In this document: one piece after another, positions 35,801-47,221 of the stretch
How the letters are laid out: each line of letters opens with the position of its first letter
How positions within the stretch are numbered: the first letter of the stretch is position 1
Origin: Neodiprion pinetum
Lineage: Eukaryota; Arthropoda; Insecta; Hymenoptera; Diprionidae
NCBI RefSeq assembly: GCF_021155775.2
Contig: NC_060235.2
Location: forward strand, 41,760,701-41,824,700
Reading direction: 5' to 3'
DNA: 64,000 nt
Position numbers and translations under genes: made by a program
The notes under the pieces: model-generated
Database searches by the model: none
What the model saw: only the letters and a program-made list of their open reading frames with translations
Told to the model about the DNA's origin: nothing

Positions 35801-37289
35801 ACTGAAGGAGGAAAAATTAGCCACAAATTAAACAGGCGTATGGTAAAAATGAGAGAAAAAAAAAATCCTAATATCGCTATCCGATTGGATGAAATATGTA
35901 CGGGATGTCGAAGTGAATAAGAGAACAGAAAACAAGAAACAAAAATAAAATACGATGAACAAATGATCGGTTTTGGCTGGATTCGGTAATCCTAGCCTTA
36001 TATTTTATGCAATTCACTATACGGCAAAGAAAACAATAAATACGGATCTTCATGTGCGTAAAATTAATCAACTATTCGATACAGGAAATTACGCGTGTCT
36101 TTTCCAACGAAAAGGTTGAATTCTGTGATTCGTCAGACATTTTATGTCAGCTACAAATAGAATTGAACGGTTGGTATGATGGAGAAGTCATAACATATCA
36201 CAAGGAAGTGGTTATTTAAACACTATCGCGGTTCATGTTCCGCGATATGCATTTTTGAAGTCGTGAAATTCATTGTATGCGATGAGACAGAAGTGTTTCA
36301 GAATCGTTTTGAAATGAAAACATGAATAACGCATTGTGAAGAATTTTATTAAATACCGTCATCAGGGATGTATTAAAAGACTGTTTTCTATTATACCATT
36401 AATTAACCGTGTAATAAGAAAGTCATTTATTTACCAAGAATCGTCAAGTCGATGGAATGAAATTTCGCCCAAGCAAATAAATTTTCTAATTACAAACGCG
36501 TATAAAACGTCAGAAGTTGATTAACTTTTGTCCACCTCGTGGATAATAAAATCCTCGACGAGTCGAGCCGAATGATTTATTTACAAATACTGTAATAAAA
36601 CGTTTTTCGTTATACGAAGCGAGATAAATTACAGAAATTAAACACAAATTACTATCAGCATAAACGGATTATTCGAAATTTGCACCCAACCGCTCAATGA
36701 GAAAAAATTTCTCTTTAAAATCTCAGTCCTTGTTAACGATTTGTTCATTTCCTGAACGACAATTTCACGCATTCTTAAACGACAATTGGAAACTTTTTGA
36801 TCTATAGAGTGAGATAATTTCAATCTGAAGTGTGGATTTCAATTTCACTCCAACAATACGGCACATTTATTTTCCCTGAATTTATCCGAACTCACCAAGT
36901 TAAATACGCAGTTTTGAAAAATAAGGATCGGTATTACATAGCTAATAAGTATAAACATCCTTCAACTAATTTCGAATTATCAAACTATCCCCCCAATGTT
37001 CATTTTTTCCAAATTGTCTTTTTTAAAAAGGTATTGCCGCTTCCATAGGCATTTTTCATCAGTTTCAAAAGCTGCAAGCGATTAGAAAGCAGAGATCAAT
37101 AATTTTGGAACGCATTGAAACGCAATCTTCTCGCTGGAATAACAAAAAATCTGTGAAACGTTGATTTATTCCTCAAGCGAAAAGATGTTCCTCGGGGAAT
37201 GATTAATAATTACCTATATACATATATGTAGAATATAAAAAAAAAAAACAGAGGAAAAATCAAAAGAAAAATTGTCGAAATATGCTTAC

Positions 37290-37720
37290 AGGATGTTTTT
37301 CAATGAGACTTTGAGCCCTGGCAAGAATTCTCCCGCCAAATTCGTCCTCGAAATGAGGATATTCGGGAGAATTCGAGGCGATTGGCTGCGCGAACGACGC
37401 CCGATGATCTACGGCGTCTTGATCCTCCTCTATATCCTCCTCCTCCTCCTCTTCGCTCTGCTTCCGATCGTCGATTATCTGATCCTCGGTGAGGGAAACG
37501 AGGCTGTTGTACCAGTGCGCCCCACGAGTCCTGTAAGGAGAGGGTGACTCGTGGAGGTGGTTCAACTCCTTGCTAAAGCTGAAGCTCCGCCGAATCGGCG
37601 CCAGTCCGCGATTTATCGCAGCCGGTAAATCGGCGCTCCCTCTTATCAGCGCGCCGAACTTTCGACGAAGCGACGGTTTCCGTTCAAGCTTACCGCTCTC
37701 CGGTTTCGACTTTCCACCAC
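37290..37720 (-). CDS. Largest coding exon, unnamed minus-strand gene
   Basis: A 431-base exon with a strong acceptor (ttttttgcgctttccgcag) and donor (CATCCT|GTAAGC). It is entered in phase 1 (G plus GT gives Gly), the phase left by the exon at 43548-43320, and exits in phase 0. It encodes a Lys/Ser-rich lead, then a basic conserved-looking block (KPSLRRKFGALIRG, LAPIRRSFSFSKEL), then GAHWYNSLVSLTEDQ, an acidic run (SEEEEEEDIEEDQD) and EYPHFEDEFGGRI. RRSFSFS has the look of a kinase or 14-3-3 site. Such blocks precede catalytic domains in signalling regulators including some Rho-GEFs, but no catalytic motif is visible, so this is only a suggestion. Third codon positions are GC-rich, unlike the flanks. 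Confidence 0.9.
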
Positions 37721-38579
37721 CTGCGGAAAGCGCAAAAAATTCCTTAGCTCCGGTTCTCGTCAAGTACTCTAGGGATGGCAGAAAAGGATGTAGGAACGAT
37801 TTCTGCTCGATGTTTCCTCCGCAAATTTTCTCGAAAAATCGTTTCAGATCACAGAAATAAAATTCAGTTGAGAGTATTACAAATTTTTTGTCCTTCAGAC
37901 GCGTGTGGAGACCGTCAAATAATGCCAGAATAGAGGGGAGAGTTAAAATTGAAAGGGGAAGGAAAAATTTTACTGCCAATGTTTTCCCGGAAATTTGTCT
38001 CGAAATATCGTTTCAGATCGCAGCAATAAAATTAACTGGAGAATATTTCAAATTTTGTCTTTCACATACATGAGGAAATCGATAAAAATTGTTCAACTCG
38101 AGTTCTCGTGTTACTTGAAAACTCAAAAAAGAGGCAGAATTGAAAAATGAAAGGGGAGAAGCAGATTTCCTGTTCATTATTTTTCTGGTAAATTTTTTGT
38201 GAAAATCGTTTGAGAGCTAAGGAAGAGATCAAATATTAATACAAAATTTTTCAGAGTTTATTACGAAAGAGATCGAAATTTCACTATAACCGCTGAAATT
38301 GAATTTCAGCAGAAACGAGTATCCCTTAATGTAAACTTCAAAGTGAAATTCTTCTTCTAGATATTTCGAAAATTATAAGATAAGCACGTGGAAAAGACCA
38401 ACATATTTGTGTAAAAATGTTGGAAATTGAAGTGATATGAAGAATTTTGTGGACATCGAGCTGATCAAAAAACTATACTTATTAAATATGAAAACTTGAA
38501 TCACCTGTTTTGTATTACTACCTGAAAATCTCCACAATTGATTTATGAAACAATTTTTCCAACAATATTTTCGAAAAAG

Positions 38580-40053
38580 TCGAATTTCACCCAAGCTGAA
38601 AATAATTAATCTACCTATTCCGTATTACTGCAGTTGTTCAAATCAACTTTTTGCACAATATATCTAGAAAAAAGTGTACTAAAATGTCTGCAAATTCGAC
38701 CCGACTCGAGTTTTTGAAAAGAAAATCTTATCGGTAAGACAGCGAGTTCATAATTTTTGTGCTAAATTTGTCCCAAACTAAAACAAAAAATTGAACTGCC
38801 TATTCTGAATTACTGCAGATGTTCCAATCAACTATTTGTACAATATATCTAGGAAAGAAGTGTACTAAAGTGTCTGTAATTTTGACCTGACGAGAATTTT
38901 TGAAAAGAAAATCTTATCGGTAAAACAGAGAGCGCATAATTTTTGTTCTAAATTTGTCCCAAACTAAAAAAAAAAAAATTGACCTGCCTATTCCGAATTA
39001 CTGCAGATACTCCAATCAACTTTTTGTACAATTTCTATACGAAAAAAATATACTAAAATGTCTACAAATTCGACTCGACGCGACTATTCGAAGAGAAAAT
39101 TTTATCGGTAAAGCAGAGAGCTCATAATTTTCGTTCTAAATTTGTCCCAAACTAAAAAAAAAAATTGACCTGCCTATTCCAAATTACTGCAGATACTCCA
39201 ATCAACTTTTTGTACAATTTCTATACGAAAAAAATATACCAAAATGTCTACAAATTCGACTCGACGCGACTATTCGAAGAGAAAATTTTATCGGTAAAGC
39301 AGAGAGCTCATAATTTTCGTTCTAAATTTGTCCCAAACTAAAAAAAAAAATTGACCTGCCTATTCCAAATTACTGCAGATACTCCAATCAACTTTTTGTA
39401 CAATTTCTATACGAAAAAAATATACCAAAATGTCTACAAATTCGACTCGACGCGACTATTCGAAGAGAAAATTTTATCGGTAAAGCAGAGAGCTCATAAT
39501 TTTCGTTCTAAATTTGTCCCAAACTAAAAAAAAAAATTGACCTGCCTATTCCAAATTACTGCAGATACTCCAATCAACTTTTTGTACAATTTCTATACGA
39601 AAAAAATATACCAAAATGTCTACAAATTCGACTCGACGCGACTATTCGAAGAGAAAATTTTATCGGTAAAGCAGAGAGCTCATAATTTTTGTTCTAAATT
39701 TGTCCCAAGCTAGAAAAAAAAAAAAATTGACCTGCCTATTCCGAATTACTGCAGATATTCCAATAAACTTATTGTACAATTTCTATAAAAAAAAATATAC
39801 TAAAATGTCTACAAATTCGACTCGACGCGACTATTCGAAGAGAAAATTTTATCAGTAAAACAGAGAGCTCATAATTTTCGTTCTAAATTTGTCCCAAACT
39901 AAAAAAAAAAATTGACCTGCCTATTCCGAATTACTGCAGATACTCCAATAAACTTATTGTACAATTTCTATAAACAAAATATACTAAAATGTCTACAAAT
40001 TCGACTCGACGCGACTATTTGAAGAGAAAATTTTATCGGTAAAACAGTGAGCT
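38580..40053. repeat. 186-bp tandem array, about eight units
   Basis: The landmark TGACCTGCCTATTCC recurs at about 38793, 38981, 39167, 39353, 39539, 39729 and 39914, giving spacings of 188, 186, 186, 186, 190 and 185. An eighth diverged unit begins near 38608. The three units from 39167 to about 39720 are almost identical and the outer units diverge progressively. Length variation sits mainly in an A-run. No coding frame. It ends abruptly at 40053. Diverged relatives seem to extend left to about 37810. Confidence 0.95.
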
Positions 40054-41970
40054 GTCAACTTTATTGCGTGTCCAAGCCATTCAGGTAAGTTTACAAGATG
40101 AAGCCGAGACCTACATTACAGGAGGCATGACCACAATATAATCGAGTACAAGAGTTTTACTATCTTATCGGAGCACCGAGGGACACGGAAACATCTATAA
40201 TTAAAAAACGCAATAACAATAAAAAATAGAAAAACAAGAGCGAGCGATAAGCGAGCTCGACGCAACGGCGGCGAGTGCTTTTAACATGCTGTCTTCTTTT
40301 TTTACCTCGGCGAAGGTTAAGCGACTCTGGAGGCTTAATGATTGGTTACAAGACCGTGAAAAGTTTTCCGCGCACGCGAAAAATTCTGAGATAAATTTTT
40401 ACAACAAGGTAAAATTAGGGCGAAAAAAATTGTTGGCAATTACAACAAATTGAAGCGAAAATACAGGTAATTATATCGGACGATCACAAAGTGCGAGGGG
40501 ATTACGCCGGTAAAGTACAATAATTATTAATTATGTTCTCAGAAAATGTAAAATAAAATTTAACAGCGAATCACGTTTGAAATTCACGGGAAGGAATTTA
40601 TACAAACGCGTAAACCGTATTACGAAATCTAAAGCTAGTCGACAATGAAATTTCATTCCGTTTAGTCATCGCGATGGATTTTGGCACCGCCAACATATCG
40701 ACTTTGGGCTGATTACGGCCATTTACACAAGAGACTCGAAACGTGTCTGCGGCGGTGAATTTTGTCTGTTCGTTAATTATCTTCTTTCGTGTCTTCTAAT
40801 ACTGTCGTCAGCAGTATTATTTAACTTAAGGATTTTCAATTTCAACTATTAATTCAAGTTATTTATCAATATACGGAAAATAAAGTACTGAAAATCCATG
40901 ATAATACACTTGTCGATAGATTTCGTATCGCAAATTCCAGCCTAATGACTCGACGTAAGGATTTATAGATACGATGTTCTAAAGAAGATTCGCCTTTGCG
41001 GTTGATTGCGAGATTACATTATTGCTCTCTGCAAAGCTAGTCGCAAGTTTAAATATCCAACACTTTCGGTATACGCATAAAATAGAATTAATGGCGTTGA
41101 AAATTTCGCGAATGAAATTATTCTAAGAGTGCTTAATTTCAATTCTTTGTTTTTTTTTTTTGTTTTTTTTTTATTTTTAGAAAGTCACGAGGTATCCAAT
41201 TTAAAGCTTGGCAATCTAATTATTTCTCTGATCTACCCGACGATGGAAGAAACTGAGTGAAAAAGGTTGAAGCAGAAAAAAAAAAAAAAAGAAAAAAACC
41301 AATTTAACAAACTACGAGTGAATTATAAATGAACGCGAGGCAAAGACCGAGAAATCTTTTTTATATCTCTTAAAATAAATTGCACCGTTATTTCTTCTTC
41401 TCTATTTCTACACTTGTTTCTTTTCTCTTTCTCCTCGTTCCTATTCTCCCAGAATTTTTTTAATTCTCTTTTTATTCTCTCGTTCTCTCGCCATTCTTTC
41501 CAAATACCCGAAACAAAAGCCGGAGATCTTAATAAACGGAGGTTTCTTCGTCAACTTTTTCCGCCAACCGTGCAGATATTTTTTTCTAATTATACAGATT
41601 TTAATGACAATGTTTTCAGACCGATTTTAATCAGACTTAAGACACAACGATTACGATTATTTCAGAAAAATTACGTGCCGCAATTATTAGACAAGATGAA
41701 TTATCCGAGAAAAATTTGAGCGGTGTTAAAATTAATTAAACAGTTCCTACAAATTTTTTCAATAACGGCGAACAAATAAATCATAAACGTAATATGCTTG
41801 CAATCGGCTTTACAGAAACGACAGTGAGTTTATTACGTGAGTAAATTTCGTAGTACGAAAAGCTCGATAATAAAACACGTCAACGACAAGTATCGACTAT
41901 TCTACACCGCTTCCGTTTCCGGTCGAGGCATGGATGACGTCTCAAACCGGATGCCATCCTGTTGACTCAC

Positions 41971-42001
41971 CGAAGAATTCGAATCCAACTTCCGTCAACA
42001 T
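41971..42001 (-). CDS. Possible alternative first coding exon
   Basis: ATG at 42001 opens ten codons (MLTEVGFEFF plus one base) ending at a strong donor (TTCTTCG|GTGAGT). It leaves phase 1, which is the entry phase of the exon at 37720-37290, so it could provide a separate short N-terminus in place of the exon at 43548. It lies in a slightly GC-richer patch. The promoter is not identified. A 31-base match with correct phase can arise by chance. Confidence 0.25.
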
Positions 42002-43319
42002 CACGAACGATATTATTTATTCGTCATTTATTGCTCTCCTGAGCTCAAATTGTACCAATAAAAATTCATTCTCTATTTACCGGAAACTCACTGACATGTG
42101 ACGATAAAACAATGATTAATTTTTTTTTTTTTTTTTTTTTCGCCACGGAAGTGCAATTATACGTTTGAGATCTTTGTTCGTCAATCAATAAATTCCAAGC
42201 GTGTTTACTATACGTTAATTATCAAAATTTCTCCACCAACGAATTACATTCACAAAAATACATTTTTGTTCCATATGTTTATTTATAACAATTGTAAACA
42301 ATTATGGATTCACAAAAAATCCTAATCATTCCAAAGTTCGAGTATTTTGTTTTTTTTTTTTTCTTAACCCGAAGATGCAAAAGAATTCAGGAATTGTGAC
42401 CGAAAGGGTCAACGATCGATCGATGATCTGAATTATAGTTACCAAGAATTTACGATTGTATTATTTTTTAATTCCTGTATCGAAAATACGTCGCAATCTA
42501 TTCTGTTTCAAAGTTAGACTTCGTAGCCGAAGATCGTTAAAAAAGATCGTTATCGACATGCTTCAACTCAAACTCCATGGACCTCGAGAAATTTTTCAAG
42601 TTTTGCAATTTTGCAACGAGACAGGATTCGCTAAGGGTGGTCAGTCAATTCGATTCAGAATCAGATGATGACGATTAACTTGTTGTTGACAAAATAAAAC
42701 ACAGTACGGTACAATTATAGCTAGCTAATTAATCCGCCATTTTGCGTTTGGCTAATTTTTTTACCCTCCAAAAGAGTGCCGATGAAATTTTTTTTAAATC
42801 ATTTTGTACAATCTTCATCTTCTCTAAGAATAGTTGTAGCATAATTTAAACCGATTTCTAAGCGAAGAAAAGTCCCATCGATTAAGACCAAAATCCTGCA
42901 AATCCGTTCATTCGTTCACCAAATATCGCGAATCAAAAAATTACGAAGCTGAATCTAGGATCTAAAATCATCATCCGAACGTTCGAAATGTTAATTCGAA
43001 TGAAACAAGGAAGCCAAGTCAGGAAATGAAAATTATTCTTCAAAAACCTCGAACTTCGTAACGCTTTTACAAAATTACGAGGATAAAACTGAACTCAATC
43101 TTTCTATTTCAAAAAAAGTTTCCAAAACACGTTTTAGTCGCAAGCTCCGGCAGCTAGTTTGAAAAAAAAAAAAAAAAAAAAAATCAATCTCACCGTCAAA
43201 AACACCGTCAAAAACGACTTTTCACTCGCACGAATTTCACGTCCCAACAATATTTCCCTCCTGTAATTTTTTCCCCATAGAAAATTGACAAATTTCCAAA
43301 TCATCGATGTATGATTCAC

Positions 43320-43548
43320 CTGTTTTCTTCATCCCCTGAGTTGTATCCTTGGTGGTTTTTACGTTACCCCCCGTATCCTTGCCCCCCTTGTATGCCTTGC
43401 TCTTGGCGAAGTTGTCGTTGCAGTTTCCGTGAAGCGTTTTCTCGTCTTCCTTGCCCCCCTCTTCACCCTCGTCGCCCTCCTTCGGTGACTTCCGGCCTGC
43501 CCCCCTTCCCCTCGTCGAACTCTTCTTCCCGTCCTTCCGCAGCGTCAT
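43320..43548 (-). CDS. Coding exon with a start codon, unnamed minus-strand gene
   Basis: ATG at 43548 in an acceptable context (AATAATGA), with an in-frame TGA 14 codons upstream in the genomic sequence, opens 76 codons plus one base to a donor (AAAACAG|GTGAAT). The peptide is Lys/Gly/Glu-rich and low in complexity: MTLRKDGKKSSTRG, GRKSPKEGDEGEEGG, KDTTQGMKKT. The exit phase (1) matches the exon at 37720-37290. An acceptor ten bases upstream of the ATG (ttctgttttcacgaag, exon start 43558) can make this an internal exon: in phase 2 it reads Val-Gly-Ile before the Met, matching the exon at 58241-58127, or it can simply receive a non-coding leader. Antisense frames here are shadows. Confidence 0.8.
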
Positions 43549-43861
43549 TATTCCGACTCTTCGTGAAAACAGAAATACCCAAGAAACTCACAAAACTTCA
43601 CTGGCTCACCGATCACTTGCACTAATTCCTTATCCCTTCCACTCTTATTCGTCGTACTTATGTTTGTTTATTCATTTGTCGTTGCTGTTTTCTTTTTTTT
43701 TTTTTTTTTTTTTAATTCTATTTTCTCGATTTTAGGTCACTCGCGTTATTTATTTATATTATAGATCCGATCGGGTCACTTTTAATTTTTTTATTTCACG
43801 TGTATATAATAATAACGATAATAATAAATAATATTTTCACTTTCCGACAACGTATTCTTAC

Positions 43862-43990
43862 CTAATCAATGTCGAGATATAACGTATCTGTTGGGTTTCA
43901 AATGTTCAAACTTGCGATAATCAATTCAGTCTCGATCGACGATCATACCTGTACCTGCCTATATAATACCGAAATATTGACCTTTTGTAA
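43862..43990 (-). other. Possible 5' untranslated leader exon
   Basis: A strong donor on the minus strand (GATTAG|GTAAGA) ends here and could splice 303 bp onward to the acceptor at 43559, just before the start codon at 43548. Upstream is a TATTATATAGG word near 43975 that could serve as a TATA element. The 5' end is guessed; only the donor is well seen. Confidence 0.25.
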
Positions 43991-43999
43991 TTTATATGT

Positions 44000-44406
44000 G
44001 TAAAGACGAGGTTATGTAACGTGATGCTTGATCGATAATCACGCCTGCAACGTATAACGCGGATGAAATAATTTCCGTTATATCTTTGCGAACGTCTTGC
44101 GAGGAGTGGAGAAAGAAAACAAAACGGCAAGTCGTCGCGTATTCAAAACCGATGTGTACAAATTTTCTTGCCTTAATAAACGTTTCAGTACGAATTTTTA
44201 TATACCACGATTTTCGGCGGTCTCAACTTTTGACACCACATTCACCGACGTTGAATAACCGTCCCCCCAAAAAATTCTTTCATCTCGGTAATAATATTTG
44301 AATTTTTTTTCATCACAGCGAAAATCTTCGAAAACTCGCTAAATTGTGAGGTTAATTGCAAGTTGAGAGGCGAGATGGGCAACAGGTGTCGTTATTAAAT
44401 GGGGAA

Positions 44407-44437
<31 letters not shown>

Positions 44438-44678
44438 TATCGTATCGAGGACAAATCGAGTCGGTAATGAACGGCGTCTTGTCGCTGCTATCACTTTGCC
44501 TCCCCGTCCTCCCCCCTCCTCCTTTTACTTCGACGCGTGGAAAATCGACGTGTCTATCTATACACTCGTGAAGCCGCGATCATCTCTTACGGGTCACCGA
44601 TCAAAAAACTCGCTTCGCTGCGAAAAACGTGTCGAAAACGGCGCACGTTTCCGTCCGTTGTCTTGAAATTGTATCCTC

Positions 44679-44722
<44 letters not shown>

Positions 44723-45200
44723 CCCGTTTCTCGTCGACAAACGGTGATCACGACACTCGGAAGCTTGCAAGCACTAGAAATTTACAACGGCGAAAGCTCG
44801 AGTTTCGCGATCGCGGCTGGGATCGTCTTTGTCCAACGATCCCGATCGAAAACGCCAGTGACTCGACAGTTGGCGAACGTACGACGCGTGGTTCAATGTC
44901 CGTAATCAGACGTAGACTGATCGCCGAATCTTCCGCTCGCTGGTCGCTGCTGTACTGCTAACTCGCCAAAATTCAAGACTTGCCCCCCACCCATCAACCC
45001 TCTCGCTGTTCGCAGGTTGCCTCATTCAACCGGTCGTTCGTTTCGTTACTCGATCGACGATGTGTGAGATATTCTGTTGATCAGCAACGACGACGATCGA
45101 ACTTTGGCATTTCTTACGAAACCGCAGAGATTTGTATTATTGCTATACGCACGTTGCGTCAGGTGAATATTGAGTTACGGATGATGTGTGTAAATTAGGG
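44000..45200 (-). promoter_or_regulatory. CpG-rich zone, probable promoter of the start exon
   Basis: A distinctly CpG-richer stretch directly upstream of the start exon and leader candidate, with an insect-initiator-like GATCAGTCT on the minus strand near 44915. It is interrupted by a GA microsatellite (44406-44437) and a T43 run (44680-44722). Frames running through it appear to be chance results of the base composition. Confidence 0.3.
44680..44722 (+). repeat. T43 homopolymer
   Basis: An uninterrupted run of 43 T, by far the longest homopolymer in the window, inside the CpG-rich zone. Length in assemblies is likely unreliable. Confidence 0.95.
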
Positions 45201-45310
45201 TGGTAGTTGTTCACGGTGTCGATGTATTTTTGCCAGACCATCCCCCGAATCAACTTCAAACAATTCGAAAACGATCGAATAATTTTTTTCTTTCAGATTT
45301 TTACACAGAA

Positions 45311-45757
45311 TCTAAGATAGTCCGCATTGCGGACGAAGTTTCTTGTGGATATTAACGTGGGTAAAACTTTTCTTTCTCGGTATATATTTTATTGCAAGAG
45401 TGACAGTGTTGCAAATAATCTGCAACCGCGAGGCTTTGGTGAGAATTAGTGCCGATGTCTGGGAAAAAAATACACGTCATCGTACCAGGCAATATAGACG
45501 AATTGGACAACCTCGAAATCTGACCTTTTTTTTTTTTTCATTTAGAGGAAGTGCAATTCGTCTAGATTGCTCCTCGTACGATGATGTGTATTTTTTTTTT
45601 TTTTTTCTTCATATAGTATCACTAATGCCGACTAATACCTCGCGGTTACAGATTTTTTGGAACATTGTTACTTTCAGGATAAAATATATAGTGCGAAAAA
45701 AAGTTTTTCTCGTGTCATTTCCATAAGAAACTTGGATCACAATGCGGGCTATCTCAG
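45311..45757. repeat. Fold-back element of about 450 bp
   Basis: The ends CTAAGATAGTCCGCATTG and CAATGCGGGCTATCTCAG are inverted copies. Pairing continues inward through AAGTTTCTT, TATATTTTAT, TAATCTGCAACCGCGAGG against CCTCGCGGTTACAGATT, TACACGTCATCGTAC and AGACGAATTG, to a centre near 45530. No transposase frame. Confidence 0.85.
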
Positions 45758-45898
45758 ACTTGGTGTAAGAGTCTGAAAAAATTTGGCGACTCTTTTTAAA
45801 TGATTTGAAATTGATTTCAGTGATGGGGCGGTAAAAATTCGTCAACACCCTAAACAGAAGAACAATTTGTGAAAAGATAAATTACACGTGTGGGCAGG

Positions 45899-46215
45899 GT
45901 AAAGTGTTTTACGAGAAAATGGTTATTATTATCTGACTATGGAGAAGAGATCATTGATGGATAAAAAAAAAATTATCCAGATTATGCGATATGTCGTTTT
46001 CCTGGATGTAGTTGAATATGTATAAAAGATGAGGAAATGAAAGGAGAAAATCTTGAAAGATGAATTGTACATTTGTAAAGTATGTACAGTGTCGTACGAG
46101 ACAATGGGTATTGTTGTCTAGAGATGAAGATAAGATGATTCACAGATGAACAATTTATCCAGATAATATGAAAGATTGTTTTCCTTGGTGAAGTTATCTC
46201 TATAAAAGATAATAT
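45899..46215 (+). repeat. Decayed tandem duplication of about 190 bp
   Basis: The block around GTAAAGTGTTTTACGAGA, TGGTTATTATTATCT, AATTATCCAGATTATGCGA and TATAAAAGATGA is repeated about 190 bp on as GTACAGTGTCGTACGAGA, TGGGTATTGTTGTCT, AATTTATCCAGATAAT and TATAAAAGATAA. Two units, substantially diverged. Confidence 0.6.
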
Positions 46216-47194
46216 ACACCCAATTTTCATATAAATAACCGATAAGATAACGATAAAAGTATGAAATTCTTGATATATTGAGAAAAAAGAAATTTTGAAA
46301 GGCGAATGATACTTTGGATAATTCGAATGATTATCTTGTATCAAATTGCCTAGATAAGGAACAGTACCAGTTCATTTGTGTAAAAAGTGCTCAGCAGTTG
46401 ATTAAATATTTCTATTTGTTTGTCAAAATCATTATTTTAATGAAATCTTGAAAAGTTGGTTATTAAATTATGCCAAATATGATTTAAAAAGAAACGTGTT
46501 GCAGTGCATTTGTCGGAAACAGATTTTCTGACCATAAACATTCGTCATCGCAGATGAAATCAAATGGGTATATTAAATTTCGAACAATTCTAAACCAGTT
46601 GTAAACCAGTATAATTTTTTCCTCCTTTTCTAGGAAAATCGTTGTACGCAGATTGCGAATGATAAATAAATTCAAGAAATACTCAAATATCTTGGTAATA
46701 TTGGTGAAAAAGCGTTGATTCAACCGGTTTCCGATTATTGAGAAAGTATTAATACCGATTCAAATACTCGTCACCCAACATCAGATTTTATTTACAATTA
46801 GACGTAAGAACAAGTGTTTAATCTCCGGTGCATTTCGAGCCTAGAAATCGGATTTAAAATCCAACAATTTCCAACTAGAAAATAATTATTATGCGTCGAT
46901 TGGGATCGAAATAACAAAAATCTGCTTATTCAATCCCGATATACATCGTTGGACGAAAATTGATACACATACCGAGGTGTGAAAATGGCCCGAGTTAATT
47001 CTCCAGACCTCGAAATGTGGAAATGCAGCGAAGATACAAATCTTTATTTTTCAGGGTGATTGCATAAACTCCCCTTGTTATTTTTTCACACAGAAAATAA
47101 GAAAACCCAGAGAACTCGGAGAGATCAGAGAAAAGAGATGAGCTCATAGAACTCTGATGTAAAAAAGAAAATAGGGCAAAAACTTTTAAACGAT

Positions 47195-47221
47195 ATAATG
47201 TTATAATGTTATAATGTTATA
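47195..47221 (+). repeat. Short ATGTTATA tandem repeat
   Basis: Three copies of an 8-base unit (TATAATGT/ATGTTATA). A similar short triple of GTTTACTT occurs near 47592-47615. Confidence 0.8.

Larger units (their letters stand above)
27293..37289 (-). other. Intron of about 10 kb
   Basis: Lies between two phase-0 splice sites. It contains a repeat copy (29218-29473), a CpG-rich patch (29.6-30.1 kb) with a possible cassette exon, hairpin elements at 30079-30180 and 31366-31552, a large fold-back element (32112-32813), an AC/AT microsatellite near 34047-34085 and a GT microsatellite near 35410-35450. A CpG-rich patch at 35.2-35.4 kb and a patch at 31.7-32.1 kb could be regulatory. I see nothing specific in 27.4-29.1, 30.2-31.2, 32.9-34.0 and 35.6-37.2 kb. 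Confidence 0.5.
37721..43319 (-). other. Intron of about 5.6 kb
   Basis: Starts in phase 1 after the exon at 43320. It holds the 186-bp tandem array (38580-40053), three more diverged related units nearer the exon (about 37810, 37980 and 38180), and a possible alternative first exon at 42001-41971. The segment 40.05-40.5 kb, just past the array, has moderate GC and on the minus strand a CAATAAAGTTGAC word; it may be a retroelement end. I see nothing specific in 40.5-41.9 and 42.1-43.1 kb. Confidence 0.5.

Noticed and set aside
43237..43319. Extension of the start exon past its donor
   Set aside because: The open frame continues about 27 codons, but the downstream exon's acceptor and phase match the donor at 43319 exactly. 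The extension is treated as intron.
43311..43735. Two Pro/Ser-rich plus-strand frames
   Set aside because: They are antisense shadows of the Lys/Gly/Glu-rich start exon on the minus strand.
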